From CAVTUU01 sp045804965 (GTDB lineage Bacteria; Chloroflexota; Chloroflexia; Thermomicrobiales; UBA6265), in NCBI GenBank assembly GCA_045804965.1, contig JBJMMD010000050.1:10653-74652 (forward strand): a stretch of 64,000 bases of DNA, given 5' to 3'. The notes beneath the pieces were generated by a model. The model saw only the letters and a program-made list of their open reading frames with translations. It ran no database searches and was not told where the DNA came from. This document shows positions 1-9,424 of this stretch, one piece after another (within the stretch, counting starts at the first letter, position 1; the number at the start of each line of letters is the position of its first letter). Both the position numbers and the translations under genes were made by a program.

Positions 1-22
1 TATCTGGTTGGCATTTCCTGAG

Positions 23-1012
23 ATGTCTGGGACCTTGAATCGTCGCACGCTCCTCCACGCCGCCACGGCTGCCGCGCTCGCAAGCCGGTCGCGGCCTGCG
101 CGGGCGCAGACCGTCACTCCGGTCTTCAGCTACCCCATGGGACTGCCGGGCCGTCCGTTGGGAGATGGGTTCTACATTCGCCGGGGATTTACCTGCGAGG
201 GGAGCACCTACTTCCCGGGCTGGTGGCACACGGGTGAGAACTGGCACCTGACCGAGGGGGAAACGGCCGGCGTCGGAGTCTACGCGGTCGCGGATGGGGA
301 GGTGGTCTTCACCGATTCGGACTATCCGGGCCGGGTCGTCATCGTCCGCCATCAGGGCGATCTCTGTTCCATGTATGGCCATCTTGCCTACGACCCGCCG
401 GTCGCGGCAGGGGACGTGGTCGAACGCGGGCAGGAGATCGGCACGGTTTTGCAGCGCACCGACGGCCGGGCCAGTCACCTCCACTTCGAGATGCGCACCT
501 TTTTCGAGCAACCCGAGGTCAACGGCGCTGCCCCGCGCTACGGCTACGCCTGCGGCGTCGATTGCCCGCCTGGCCCGGGTTATTGGCCGATCGCCGATCC
601 CCAACTCCCGGTCGCCATGGGCTGGCGAAACCCGATGCACGCGCTCGCGCGCCGCGCCTATCCCGACGGCGGGCCCGCGGCTGGCGCGGAGGTGGTCGTC
701 GCCATGAGTCCCGCCAGTCCAACGACCGTCGTTTGGTCGTCGGTCACCGGTCAGAACAGGGAGCGGGTGGCGGAGATCGATCTGCACCCGGGCGATTCCT
801 ATCCGGTGCTGGCTATCCATGCCTGGGCGGAGAACACGCCCCACACCAGCGCCGAGGCGTATCATGTCTGGTATCAGATCGCTTTGCGCGATGGGCGCCA
901 GGGCTGGGTTCTTGCGATGATGCCCGCGAGCGAGGAGACCGGGATCGATGGCCGCCCGTCGACGATCATCCTCAACTTCCTGCTAAACGTAGTTACCCCA
1001 GGAGACGGCTAG
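23..1012 (+). CDS. Exported M23-family peptidase-like protein with C-terminal SH3-like domain
   Basis: Probably acts on peptidoglycan outside the membrane. The N-terminus has twin arginines (NRRTLLHAA) and an Ala-rich stretch ending ARAQT, so a Tat-type signal with cleavage near residue 29. The M23 core lies at about residues 65-165, with HTGEN (69-73), YGHL (118-121) and HLHFE (152-156). M23 enzymes normally have HxxxD as the first zinc motif; here the Asp is Asn73, so catalysis is doubtful. Residues about 210-329 look like an SH3-type module (WYQIALRDGRQGWVLA). ATG at 23 is preferred to the in-frame TTG at 8. The next gene starts 31 bases downstream on the same strand. Confidence 0.8.
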   Translation: MSGTLNRRTLLHAATAAALASRSRPARAQTVTPVFSYPMGLPGRPLGDGFYIRRGFTCEGSTYFPGWWHTGENWHLTEGETAGVGVYAVADGEVVFTDSDYPGRVVIVRHQGDLCSMYGHLAYDPPVAAGDVVERGQEIGTVLQRTDGRASHLHFEMRTFFEQPEVNGAAPRYGYACGVDCPPGPGYWPIADPQLPVAMGWRNPMHALARRAYPDGGPAAGAEVVVAMSPASPTTVVWSSVTGQNRERVAEIDLHPGDSYPVLAIHAWAENTPHTSAEAYHVWYQIALRDGRQGWVLAMMPASEETGIDGRPSTIILNFLLNVVTPGDG

Positions 1013-1042
1013 GCTTCCGGCTCCGCGAGCGAGGGTTTTCCG

Positions 1043-2743
1043 ATGTTCTGTACCGCTTGCGCCACCCACAATCCTCCGACATCAGTTCGCTGCCAGACCT
1101 GCGGCGCGACGCTCGCCTGGAAAGACTCGGCACGGCAGACCATTCGGCGCGCGCACAGCCGCGCACTGAAGTCGCTGATCTTCATTCTGCCGATGCTGAT
1201 GGTGCTCCTCGCGGCCGGCTTCGTGGCGCAACGCGTGCAAGCTGAGCGGCACGCGGCGTCAGCCGCCTATCAGCGCGCGGAAGGGGCGCTGGCGGGCGGG
1301 GATTATGAGACCGCGATCGCCGATTTCTCCGACGCCGGCAACTATCGCGACGCGGTCTCCCGGCGCGATGTCACCGCCGCTCAGCTCGCGCCCTATCAGG
1401 CGGGTTATCTCGACGGTCTGGCCGCGCTCAATGCCGGGCAATTTGACGTCGCCGTCGCCAAGCTTCTCCCCGTCGCCACCGACTTGCCTCACTACCGGAA
1501 CGTCTCCGCTCTGCTTGATGAAGCGCGCAATCGCTGGCAGGACGACCTCTTGCGACAGGTCGATTTCGCCACGTCACGGCACAACTGGCTCGCCGCCGAG
1601 CGCGCCCTCGCCCAGGCGGCGGCGAACGATCCCAGCAATGCCGAGCTTCCGGATCGTCTCGCGAAATTACGCAGTCAACATGCGCCCTTTGTCTACTCCT
1701 GGGGCGGCAATCTCTATATCGTCGGCCCCGATCGGGCCGACGAGCAGCTCGTCACCAGTGAGATCGAAGCCTCGCTCCCGATGTGGAATCCGGACCGGAC
1801 CAAGATCGCCTTTCTCTCCTTCGATCCCGGTAATGAAGATGAGGACACCAGCCTCTACGTCGTCGACGTCGATGGCAAGAACCTGAAAATGCTGGCCAAG
1901 CATGTCTACCTCAGCGATGGCTGGCCGGCGTGGAGTCCGGACGGCACGAAGATCGCCTTCACCTACGGCCGCCTCGACATTTCCCGGGGATACACGCCAA
2001 CTACCATTCAGATCGTCGACATTGCAACCGGCGAGCTCACAACCGTCACCGGCGAGGACACGCCATACGCGTCATCGCCCAGCTGGTCGCCCACCGGCGA
2101 TCGTCTTGCGTTTATCAGCCGCGAGCCGACGCGGAATCAGGGTGATGGGCCGACGTATCGACAGACCGGCGATGTCTACGTCGTCGATCTCGCCACCGAC
2201 GTCGCCGCTGATATCACCAACCACCGCGTCGCCCATGCCGATCGGGTGACCTGGTCTCCGGTCGACGAGCACCTTCTGATCTATGACATCGATCGCGACA
2301 CGCCCTGGTACCAGCATGGCTTGACGAATATCGCCGTCCTCGATCTGACGACGAGCAACATTGACCTGATCTCGAACAAGGCGGCGAACATGGGGATGCC
2401 GTTCTGGGCACCCGATGGCAGCGCGTTCGCCTTCATCGAGGGTGATAACACGATCCATATCCGCAGTCTTGCTCGGGGTGATCGTTGGATCAACCTGAAC
2501 CAACCCGTGTCGATGTTCATCTCCTGGGCGCCAGATAGTTCGGAGCTCCTCGTGGCCGCGGGCGACGCGCAGCAACCGTCTGTGCTCGTCTCGCTTAACG
2601 ACGGTACGTCGACCCTTGTGTCGTTCTCGCTGCATTTCGACATTTCGTCTCCACTCTTCGGCCCTCCCCAATGGAGTCCCACCAATCCCGCCACACCCCT
2701 GCAACTCGTCTGGCCTTCGTCGAGCTCCGGCGAGCCGGGATAA
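1043..2743 (+). CDS. Zinc-ribbon, membrane-anchored TolB-type propeller protein
   Basis: Domain order: an N-terminal zinc ribbon (Cys3, Cys6, Cys17, Cys20), one membrane segment at about 43-63, an Ala-rich helical TPR-like region at about 70-215, then a PD40/WD40-like beta-propeller at about 220-560 with repeats such as WNPDRTKIAF, WSPDGTKIAF, WSPTGDRLAF and WAPDGSAFAF. The ribbon would be cytoplasmic and the propeller outside. The substrate is unknown; propellers of this type usually bind protein or sugar ligands and have no catalytic residues. It may form an operon with the upstream M23-like gene (31-base gap). Confidence 0.75.
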   Translation: MFCTACATHNPPTSVRCQTCGATLAWKDSARQTIRRAHSRALKSLIFILPMLMVLLAAGFVAQRVQAERHAASAAYQRAEGALAGGDYETAIADFSDAGNYRDAVSRRDVTAAQLAPYQAGYLDGLAALNAGQFDVAVAKLLPVATDLPHYRNVSALLDEARNRWQDDLLRQVDFATSRHNWLAAERALAQAAANDPSNAELPDRLAKLRSQHAPFVYSWGGNLYIVGPDRADEQLVTSEIEASLPMWNPDRTKIAFLSFDPGNEDEDTSLYVVDVDGKNLKMLAKHVYLSDGWPAWSPDGTKIAFTYGRLDISRGYTPTTIQIVDIATGELTTVTGEDTPYASSPSWSPTGDRLAFISREPTRNQGDGPTYRQTGDVYVVDLATDVAADITNHRVAHADRVTWSPVDEHLLIYDIDRDTPWYQHGLTNIAVLDLTTSNIDLISNKAANMGMPFWAPDGSAFAFIEGDNTIHIRSLARGDRWINLNQPVSMFISWAPDSSELLVAAGDAQQPSVLVSLNDGTSTLVSFSLHFDISSPLFGPPQWSPTNPATPLQLVWPSSSSGEPG

Positions 2744-2807
2744 TCAGCGTTCGCTCGCTCCCAGACTCAGTGCAGTCCTCACCCGACGATTCACGCGGCG
2801 CCGCCGC

Positions 2808-2960
2808 GAACGCCGGACTCATAGCCCAGCGCTAACACAACGAAGCCAACCTTCGAAGCTGAGCCCGGGTCGACTACCGGCAGACGCCGGCTTTGCAGGT
2901 TCAGCCCTCGGGCAGCCGCGATCGCGGCGGGTGAGGGTGGTTCGTCGGACCGTTCGGCCC
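2808..2960. repeat. Family A intergenic palindromic repeat cluster
   Basis: The 323-base gap 2744-3066 holds no convincing gene. It carries the cluster recurring through the window: an acaacgaagcc...gctgagcccggg unit and a gccggctttgcaggttcagcc unit. Confidence 0.6.
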
Positions 2961-3066
2961 AGAAAACGCCCTTGCCTCTGGCTATCCCCACGCCCCTGGG
3001 CTACCCTGATCGATGTCGTCTCTGGCGACGGCGCAGGGATGAGGCTCGACCCGTCGGGGGCCCGCA

Positions 3067-3879
3067 ATGACCGATTTCGAACAGATCGATCCCAACGAAT
3101 GGAACGCTGCAAGCTATCACGACATCTCCACGCCGCAAGTTTCCTGGGGCGAAAAGGTGCTCGCTCAACTCACCCTCCGCGGTGATGAAACGGTCATGGA
3201 CGCCGGCTGCGGCACCGGTCGGCTGACCGCGGATCTGCTCGCCCGGCTCCCGCAGGGGAGGGTTATCGCGGTCGATCTCTCGCGCAATATGCTCGACACC
3301 GCCCGGGAGTACCTCGCCCCGTTCGGTGACCGCGTCACTTTCGTCCAGGCCGATCTGCAAGAGATCGATCTCGACGTGATCAAGGAACCGGTCGATCTCG
3401 TGCTCAGCACCGCCGCGTTCCATTGGGTGTTGGACCACGACCGGCTCTTCGCTGGTCTCTTCGACACCCTCAGGCCGGGCGGCTGGCTCGTCGCGCAGTG
3501 CGGCGGCGGGCCAAACCTGACTCACCTGCTCCACCGCGCGGCCGATCTCACGACCCGTCCCCGCTTTGCCCCGTACTTTCAGCACTGGACCGGCCCGTGG
3601 GAGTTCGCGGACGACGCAACGACGGCGGATCGGCTGCGCAAGGCCGGTTTTGATCCGATCGAAACGTCGCTTGAATCGGCTCCGACCAAAATGCCAGACG
3701 CGGCCGCTTACCGCGAGTTCTTGACGAACGTCATTCTCCGCGCGCATCTCGCCCGGATTCCGGACCCAAATTTACGGGTCGCGTTCGTCGACCACCTCAC
3801 GGAGTTAGCCGAGGCGGACAATCCACCCTTTTTGCTCGACTACTGGCGCTTGAATATGCGGGCGCAGCGGCCGGCGTAG
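3067..3879 (+). CDS. Class I SAM-dependent methyltransferase, trans-aconitate methyltransferase-like
   Basis: A Rossmann-fold methyltransferase of 270 residues. Motif I is VMDAGCGTGRLT at about residues 39-50; VIAVDLSRNML follows as the acidic SAM-ribose strand, and LVLSTAAFHWV plus LRPGGWLVAQ fit motifs II and III. The AFHWV signature and the overall length resemble the Tam (trans-aconitate methyltransferase) group, but the small-molecule substrate cannot be settled from sequence. ATG follows a GGGGG run 6 bases upstream. It converges on the PATAN gene with a 3-base gap. Confidence 0.8.
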   Translation: MTDFEQIDPNEWNAASYHDISTPQVSWGEKVLAQLTLRGDETVMDAGCGTGRLTADLLARLPQGRVIAVDLSRNMLDTAREYLAPFGDRVTFVQADLQEIDLDVIKEPVDLVLSTAAFHWVLDHDRLFAGLFDTLRPGGWLVAQCGGGPNLTHLLHRAADLTTRPRFAPYFQHWTGPWEFADDATTADRLRKAGFDPIETSLESAPTKMPDAAAYREFLTNVILRAHLARIPDPNLRVAFVDHLTELAEADNPPFLLDYWRLNMRAQRPA

Positions 3880-3882
3880 CCG

Positions 3883-5190
3883 CTAGCTTGCCTTGAGCGC
3901 GAGCGCTTCGCCAGCGCGAGCATCGGCATTCGCCTTTTCGCGTGTGGAAGGGACCCGGAGCCGGGCGAGGATGCCCGAGGTTCGCGCCGCGGTCGGATCT
4001 TCAATCACCGCGTCGACTTGCCAGTGGCCGTTTTCCCGGCGGAAAACGAAGATCCGTCGCGCTTCGCCGAGGGCGGGAAAACGACTGACCAGGATCGTGC
4101 TCACCCTGCCATCGTTCAAGACGCGCACGTCGCGGACAGTGATGATCGTTTCCTGCTCGTACGGCGGCAACGGTCGCCCGGGCGCGCGCAGCGCCTCGAT
4201 GTCACCCGGCGTGAGCGTGATCTGACGCCGGAAATAATCATCGGTGAAGTAGGAGAACGCGCGCATCGGCATCCCGGCGTTGAACGCCGCCGTCACCTCG
4301 CGGGCGACAAGGGTGACCGCGCCCATGGTCTCGGGGCTGGCCAAATCGGAGGCCTGGATCGCGGATAGCGGCGGCAAGCCCCGCGCCGGATTGCCATCGA
4401 CGCAGAATGCGACGATTTCCTCGACCGTGCGCAACGGTGTGGGATCGTCCTCTTGGACGAGCATCGCGGTGCCGCCCGCTTCGTCCTCGCCTTCGGCAAC
4501 CACGATCCCGCGCTCCCTCAGGCTCACCAGCGCTCGCCAGAGGGCGACTTCGTCAATTGAAACCCGCTTCTCGAGTTCGCCGAGCGACTGCTGCTTTTCC
4601 CGCAGCGCTTTCACCACCTGCCGTTCGGCGTCGGTGAGCTCGCCGGTCACCCCCGTCCGCGCAATTTTGAGCGGCACGTCCAGCGCGGGAAGCACCCGGC
4701 GGAGCGTCGTCATCTCGTCCACGCGGCGGGAGGCTTCGAGCACGATGCCCATGGTGTTGAGCGACACGAGACCGTTTTGCACGGGGATCGGTGCATCATG
4801 GCTGAACATAAAGGTGCCGCTGTCGGCGATGACCACGTGGGCGAGGGCTTCGGTGCATTGCTCTTCGGTAGCCCGGAGGAGATCGTCGGAGCTCACCCAA
4901 CCACTCTTGACCAGGATGTCGCCGAGTGGTTGGGAGGGACTCGTCATCTCTTGGGCGCGCATCGCCGCCTCGAGCCGCGCGGAATCGAGCAGCCCGAGTT
5001 TCATCAACACGCGTCCGAGGCGGAGACTGTGATTCGAGGAGGTGACACCGACGAGGTTGCCATATTTGAGGTAGAGGAAGATCTCATCGCCATCAGCATT
5101 GATCGCGATCCGTCCAGTTTGGCGGCGACGGGCCAGCACCGACAACAAGTCGGCAACGCCGATATCAAGCGTTTCACCCATGAAGGCCAC
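3883..5190 (-). CDS. PATAN (DUF4388) domain protein with C-terminal NTF2-like region
   Basis: Residues about 1-150 match the DUF4388/PATAN domain, a bacterial signalling domain (FMGETLDIGVADLLSVLA, then TGRIAI and IFLYLKYGNLVGV). The middle (about 190-240) reads like a winged-helix unit (EVALWRALVSLRERGIVV). The C-terminal third (about 300-410, FSYFTDDYFRRQ then VRVLNDGRVSTILVS and GHWQVDAVIED) resembles an NTF2-like domain also seen in two exported proteins of this window. I use the GTG start because GGAGGA lies 9 bases upstream; an ATG nine bases inside is the alternative. No signal peptide, so cytoplasmic. Confidence 0.75.
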   Translation of the reverse strand: MAFMGETLDIGVADLLSVLARRRQTGRIAINADGDEIFLYLKYGNLVGVTSSNHSLRLGRVLMKLGLLDSARLEAAMRAQEMTSPSQPLGDILVKSGWVSSDDLLRATEEQCTEALAHVVIADSGTFMFSHDAPIPVQNGLVSLNTMGIVLEASRRVDEMTTLRRVLPALDVPLKIARTGVTGELTDAERQVVKALREKQQSLGELEKRVSIDEVALWRALVSLRERGIVVAEGEDEAGGTAMLVQEDDPTPLRTVEEIVAFCVDGNPARGLPPLSAIQASDLASPETMGAVTLVAREVTAAFNAGMPMRAFSYFTDDYFRRQITLTPGDIEALRAPGRPLPPYEQETIITVRDVRVLNDGRVSTILVSRFPALGEARRIFVFRRENGHWQVDAVIEDPTAARTSGILARLRVPSTREKANADARAGEALALKAS

Positions 5191-5385
5191 GCGGTCATTT
5201 CCTCCGTCTCACAGCGCGGTTGCCAAGGGCCTCCGGTCAAGGGAGCTGTGAAGTTAGCGTATTGATTCGCGCGCATCGGCGGCATACCCCACTAGTCCCT
5301 ACCATTCTAGGCCCTGTGTATGATCTCTCTGCGCGTTTTTTCGCGGGCAAGGCGGAGACCGACCACGACCCTGGGGATTGCAGAC

Positions 5386-6525
5386 ATGATCGCATCGGAT
5401 GTTTTCGTCATCGGCGGCGGACTGCTTGGCTGGAGCGCCGCGTATGAGCTCGCGCGGACTGGCCTGAGCGCCATGGTCGTCGACCGCGCCGACGAAGGCC
5501 AGGCGACGGCGGCCGGAGCCGGCATCATCGCCCCCGGCACGAGTTTGAACTCGCCGGAACCATTCTTCCCCTTAGCGCAAGCGGCGGTCGCGCACTATTC
5601 CACCTTGCTCGCCCAACTCGCCGAGGACGGCGAAACGACAACCGGTTACGACACCGTCGGCGCCCTCTTCATCGCCGCCAATGCGGACGAGGCCGCTCAG
5701 CTCCCGAGCGCGCTCGCCGCAATGCGCCAGCGGCGAGCCGGCGGCATGGCCAACCTCGGCGATCTCCAGATGATCGACATCGCGCAGGCCAAGCAGCTCT
5801 TCCCGCCGCTTGCCGACCTCCCCGGCGCGATCCATGTGCCCGAGGCGGCCCGCGTCAATGGTCGTCTCTTGCGCGATGCGCTCCGTCGCGCCGCCGAGCG
5901 CCGCGGCGCGCGGTTCATGCCTGGCAATGCGCTGCCTACCGTCGAGAACGGCCACGTAACGACGGTCGAGGTCGATGGCACCTCATTCCCGGCCGGGGCC
6001 GTGATCATCGCCGGCGGCGCCTGGTCGAACACGCTCGGCGAGCGCATCGGCGTCCGCCTCCCCGTTTACCCGCAACGAGGGCAGATCGCCCATCTCGAGT
6101 TCCCCGACGTCGACACCAGCCGGTGGCCGATCGTCGTCGGCTCCCATTCGCACTACCTGCTCACCTTCCCCGCGCACCGCGTCGTCGCCGGCGCCACCCG
6201 CGAACATGATTCCGGCTATGAAGTACGGCTGACCGCAGGTGGCGTTCATGAAGTGCTGAGTGAAGCGCTCCGCGTTGCCCCCGGTCTCGCCCCCGCCCGA
6301 ATCGTCGAATTCCGAATCGGCCTTCGCCCTTTCAGCCCCGACAAGCTGCCGATCGTCGGTCGCGCCCCAGGGCTCGACAACGTCTACCTCGCGACCGGGC
6401 ACGGCCCTTCCGGTCTCCAACTCGGTCCCGTCTCCGCGGCCACGGTGGTGGATGTGATTCGCGGGGAACCGCCGCGGGTCGATTTGGCGCCGTTTGGGGC
6501 GGGAAGGTTTGCGGCGGCTCTATGA
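5386..6525 (+). CDS. FAD-dependent amino-acid oxidase family protein (DAO/glycine oxidase-like)
   Basis: A 379-residue flavoprotein of the DAO family (glycine oxidase ThiO, sarcosine oxidase). The FAD-binding motif VFVIGGGLLGWSAAYELA sits at the N-terminus; a second nucleotide-contact strand AVIIAGGAWSNTLG lies near residue 205, and the C-terminus has RIGLRPFSPDKLPIVGR and YLATGHGPSGLQLGP as in DAO enzymes. Predicted to oxidise an amine or amino acid and reduce oxygen to peroxide. Start ATG 5386 is chosen because the dinucleotide fold begins right after it and a GGGG precedes it; the frame stays open upstream without homology. Divergent from the PATAN gene. Confidence 0.85.
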   Translation: MIASDVFVIGGGLLGWSAAYELARTGLSAMVVDRADEGQATAAGAGIIAPGTSLNSPEPFFPLAQAAVAHYSTLLAQLAEDGETTTGYDTVGALFIAANADEAAQLPSALAAMRQRRAGGMANLGDLQMIDIAQAKQLFPPLADLPGAIHVPEAARVNGRLLRDALRRAAERRGARFMPGNALPTVENGHVTTVEVDGTSFPAGAVIIAGGAWSNTLGERIGVRLPVYPQRGQIAHLEFPDVDTSRWPIVVGSHSHYLLTFPAHRVVAGATREHDSGYEVRLTAGGVHEVLSEALRVAPGLAPARIVEFRIGLRPFSPDKLPIVGRAPGLDNVYLATGHGPSGLQLGPVSAATVVDVIRGEPPRVDLAPFGAGRFAAAL

Positions 6526-6595
6526 CAATCTGTGGGCGTCGTCCCTATCTTGCCAGCGACGACGACGCGAACGACGATGCGAAAGGAGCAATCTC

Positions 6596-6712
6596 ATGCA
6601 ATGGGTGACGAGGGCGCGGCCGAAGGTGGACCGGATTGCGTGTCCGTGGTTGATCAAGCGGTTCGTCGACCCGGAGGCGGAGTTTGTCTATTTGTCAGAT
6701 GGTCGTCGCTGA
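6596..6712 (+). pseudogene. Truncated chromate-resistance (ChrB-type) protein remnant
   Basis: An ATG with AAAGGAG 8 bases upstream opens a 38-codon frame reading TRARPKVDRIACPWLIKR then FVDPEAEFVYL. This is the N-terminal signature of the ChrB C-terminal domain family (chromate resistance), whose members are normally well over 130 residues. The frame stops after YLSDGRR and I cannot find the rest in any frame before the next gene at 6808. The gap 6526-6807 otherwise holds nothing recognisable. Confidence 0.7.
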
Positions 6713-6807
6713 GACGAGTGTGCCGCTGCAATAGTTGCCGGCACTGCGCGCAAGCGTTTCGGAGAGACGGGTGGCCAGGTCGCTCTTGACGCGAAAGGGA
6801 GCGGAGG

Positions 6808-8280
6808 ATGAAGGGCGCGCTGCGGTTGATGGTCATGTGGGTGACGGTTGCGGGGATGATTGGGTTTGCACCGTTGACGCGGGCCCAAGAAGCGACGCCG
6901 GCGCGTGGTCACAGGCGACAGATCGAGCTGCAAGATCGAAGACTTCTGACCTATTCCCCGGACGGCACGATGCTCGAGACCTATCGGGCAAGCAGAGGCA
7001 AGGATCAACTCTGCGTCGTCGATGTGGCGACATCACAGGACAAGGTGTGTGGCGATCTCTCCGGGATTCGCGCTGGGTTGCGTGAAGAGGACGTCGTCTG
7101 GTCGCCAGATGGCAGCAAACTCGCCCTTGCCGAAGAGAGTTTCCAAACCTTCATTGACGGCGATGTCTGGGTCATGGACGTGGCGACGGGCGCCATCACT
7201 AACGTCGCGGACGACGGCTACGACGGCAAAATCCTGCTCAGCGAAGATACAGACCAGACTTTCTCGATCGATGTTCTGCCGGCATGGCGACCGGATGGCA
7301 AGGCGCTCGCCGTCTCGCGGAGTCCATATCGTAACGGCCAATTTCGAGGAAACCAGATCATCGAAATTCCCCTCGACGGTTCCAAGCCGACCACGCTTTT
7401 GCCGGTGACGCTTGAAGAGCCGGGCGTAGTCCATTTTGGGATGCTCTATTCAGGCGATGGCTCGCATCTCTTCTTCACCGTGGCGCACAGTTCGCCGGAC
7501 AACCCGCAAAACGGGCTCTGGATCGCAGACAGCGACGGCAAGAACCCCCGGCAGGTGATCGGCTCGGATCCGGACCTCGGACCGCCGGTGGTGATCGACG
7601 TGACGCCTGCGGGCGACAAGACGCTCGTCTTTCACCTGCAAGCAGCGATGCAGTTTGCGAACCGTGGACCGTATTACGCAATCGTCGATACGAAAACTGG
7701 ACAAAAGACGCCGATTGAACTCGGGTTGCCGGACCAGAACCAGGGCGCGTTTGTATCGATGGCGACACTCTCGCCGGACGGCACGAAATTGCTCACCGTC
7801 TCGCGGGCGACCGGTCCCGAAGGCATCGCAGCGGTGCGGGACGTCGACGGCGGCAATGTCGAGCAAGTCGGCGAGCCGATTACGGACGCGGCGTTGAATG
7901 CCTCCACCCGTGGCATAGAGTGGGCAACGAACGGCACCGCCTTCGTGCCGCGTGGCTTGGACAAGGGGACGATTATCGAGGTTCCGGGCGGGACAAGTGC
8001 CGTCACCCCAGAGCCGGCATTTAAGGCAACGCCAGCAACGACAGGATCGCCCTCTGGCGAGATCGCGCCGGGCACGACCGTAGTTACGAACGACGCGAAC
8101 GTGGCCATGCGCGCCGCGCCATCGACGAGTGCTCCGATCGTGCTGGAGCTCGACCAAGGGATGGAGCTGACGATAATCGGACCGGAGGTGACCGGCGACC
8201 GGTTCCTCTGGTGGCCAGTCATGGACCCGAAATCGCAGACGCTCGGCTACGTACGGGCGGAGTTTCTGTCCTCCGAATGA
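6808..8280 (+). CDS. Exported TolB-type propeller protein with C-terminal SH3b domain
   Basis: Residues 1-27 form a signal peptide (MVMWVTVAGMIGFAP ending TRAQE). Residues about 45-410 are PD40-like propeller blades (TYSPDGTML, WSPDGSKLALAE, WRPDGKALAVSR, LSPDGTKLLTVSR). After a Thr/Pro-rich linker, residues about 425-490 form a bacterial SH3 domain (DANVAMRAAPSTSAPIV, GYVRAEFL). Probably periplasmic or surface-located; no enzyme motif seen. ATG has GGAGCGGAGG immediately upstream. Similar architecture to the propeller gene at 1043 but without zinc ribbon or membrane anchor. Confidence 0.75.
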   Translation: MKGALRLMVMWVTVAGMIGFAPLTRAQEATPARGHRRQIELQDRRLLTYSPDGTMLETYRASRGKDQLCVVDVATSQDKVCGDLSGIRAGLREEDVVWSPDGSKLALAEESFQTFIDGDVWVMDVATGAITNVADDGYDGKILLSEDTDQTFSIDVLPAWRPDGKALAVSRSPYRNGQFRGNQIIEIPLDGSKPTTLLPVTLEEPGVVHFGMLYSGDGSHLFFTVAHSSPDNPQNGLWIADSDGKNPRQVIGSDPDLGPPVVIDVTPAGDKTLVFHLQAAMQFANRGPYYAIVDTKTGQKTPIELGLPDQNQGAFVSMATLSPDGTKLLTVSRATGPEGIAAVRDVDGGNVEQVGEPITDAALNASTRGIEWATNGTAFVPRGLDKGTIIEVPGGTSAVTPEPAFKATPATTGSPSGEIAPGTTVVTNDANVAMRAAPSTSAPIVLELDQGMELTIIGPEVTGDRFLWWPVMDPKSQTLGYVRAEFLSSE

Positions 8281-8283
8281 CGG

Positions 8284-8448
8284 AACCTGCGCGCCTGCGG
8301 CGCGTGCCCGGGCCTCAATCACCCAGAGGGTATTCGCGGCTGAACCTCCGAAGCCGGCTGCAGACCGGCTAGGAACGACGAACCCGCCCTGGCACTCTGC
8401 CTCCGATGGGAGGGCTTCGTCCGGGTTTGCGAGCGGATACCCTTTGGG
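8284..8448. repeat. Family A repeat cluster with GGGTACCC-type unit
   Basis: Noncoding gap between convergent genes. It contains gcgcctgcggcgcgtgcccggg, cacccagagggt, gctgaacctccgaagccggc and ggataccctttgggtgttag, all units that recur elsewhere in the window. May also end transcription from both sides, but no T-tract is present. Confidence 0.6.
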
Positions 8449-8450
8449 TG

Positions 8451-9383
8451 TTAGGCCGTCGGCGTTCTCCGCCGTTTGATCGTGCGCTCGTAGACGACGA
8501 TGCGTTCTTCGAGGCGGTCTTGGAGGCGGATCAGTTTCGATTTGGCGTCGGCGGTGAGGCGCTCGATAGCGGTGTCGCATGATTGGGGGTCGTGCCACAT
8601 CGGGTAGGTGTCGCTCTTGCGCATGAGCGTTATCTGATGGTCGAGCTCGGCGAAGACGGAATCGAGCCGGGAAACTTCCCATTCCGCCCAGGCGAGCTTT
8701 TGCGCGAGCGGCCGTTCTTCAAAGGCCGGGTCGTCTCGTTCGGTTTCGCGGACGAGCCGCTGTAGGCCGTTGAGATCACGGTCGCGGAAAGCAGCGTTGA
8801 TTCGGAGCATGATCTCCTCGCGTCGCGTCCGCTCCTCGGAGTTGGACGCTAGATCGGGGTGAAACCGCTTGGCCAGCTCGCGATAGACGCGCCGAATCTT
8901 GGCGTCGGTGTCGCTGTCAACGTGAGGACGGGAGCGCTCCCGACGGAAGGCGCGTTGATAACCACGGGTTTCTTCTTGCTCGGCGCGGACTTCCTCGCGG
9001 CGGGCCGCGAATTCGGCCTCGAGATCGTGCTCGATATCCTCGGGCGTGAAATCACGATCGGCACGGAGGAGATCGAGGCGGCGGCGATACTCGGTGATTT
9101 CGAGGCGGATGCGGTCGATTTCGACCAGGATCGGGCCGACCTTGGCGCGGTAGGCCAATTCAAAGCGGGCGAGCGCGAGTTTCAGGGTTTCGAGATCGGC
9201 CTGCCGATCGGCGATGCGGCGCTTGCGTTCATCGATCGCCGCCAAGAAGGTGGTATAGGCAAGCTCTTCTTCGGAAAAGGTACGTACGAGCGCCTGGGTC
9301 ACAGCAAATCCGCGCGTTTGCATACGGCGAGCGCGCAGATGCGCGTCCGCGGTCGCCGCTCCGAACGAGGGAAACCGATCCAT
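8451..9383 (-). CDS. Coiled-coil protein with internal J-domain
   Basis: A 310-residue cytoplasmic protein. Residues about 36-150 are charged and helical, probably coiled coil. A J-domain occupies about 155-215: KIRRVYRELAKRFHPDLA contains the HPD tripeptide (175-177) needed to stimulate Hsp70 ATPase. A second charged helical region follows (about 235-300). It is not DnaJ itself: no Gly/Phe linker or zinc domain. Likely a specialised DnaK co-chaperone. The ATG has no clear Shine-Dalgarno sequence; Met21 is an alternative start. Confidence 0.7.
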   Translation of the reverse strand: MDRFPSFGAATADAHLRARRMQTRGFAVTQALVRTFSEEELAYTTFLAAIDERKRRIADRQADLETLKLALARFELAYRAKVGPILVEIDRIRLEITEYRRRLDLLRADRDFTPEDIEHDLEAEFAARREEVRAEQEETRGYQRAFRRERSRPHVDSDTDAKIRRVYRELAKRFHPDLASNSEERTRREEIMLRINAAFRDRDLNGLQRLVRETERDDPAFEERPLAQKLAWAEWEVSRLDSVFAELDHQITLMRKSDTYPMWHDPQSCDTAIERLTADAKSKLIRLQDRLEERIVVYERTIKRRRTPTA

Positions 9384-9396
9384 TATCCCACGTGCG

Positions 9397-9424
9397 AAAA
9401 AGGGGGCGCGATGTCCGCGCCCCC
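9397..9424 (-). terminator. Rho-independent terminator after the VWA gene
   Basis: Perfect 9-bp GC stem GGGGGCGCG/CGCGCCCCC with a 5-base loop; on the minus strand it is followed by TTTTT. It lies between the VWA gene and the DnaJ-like gene on the same strand, so the two are probably not cotranscribed. Confidence 0.8.
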
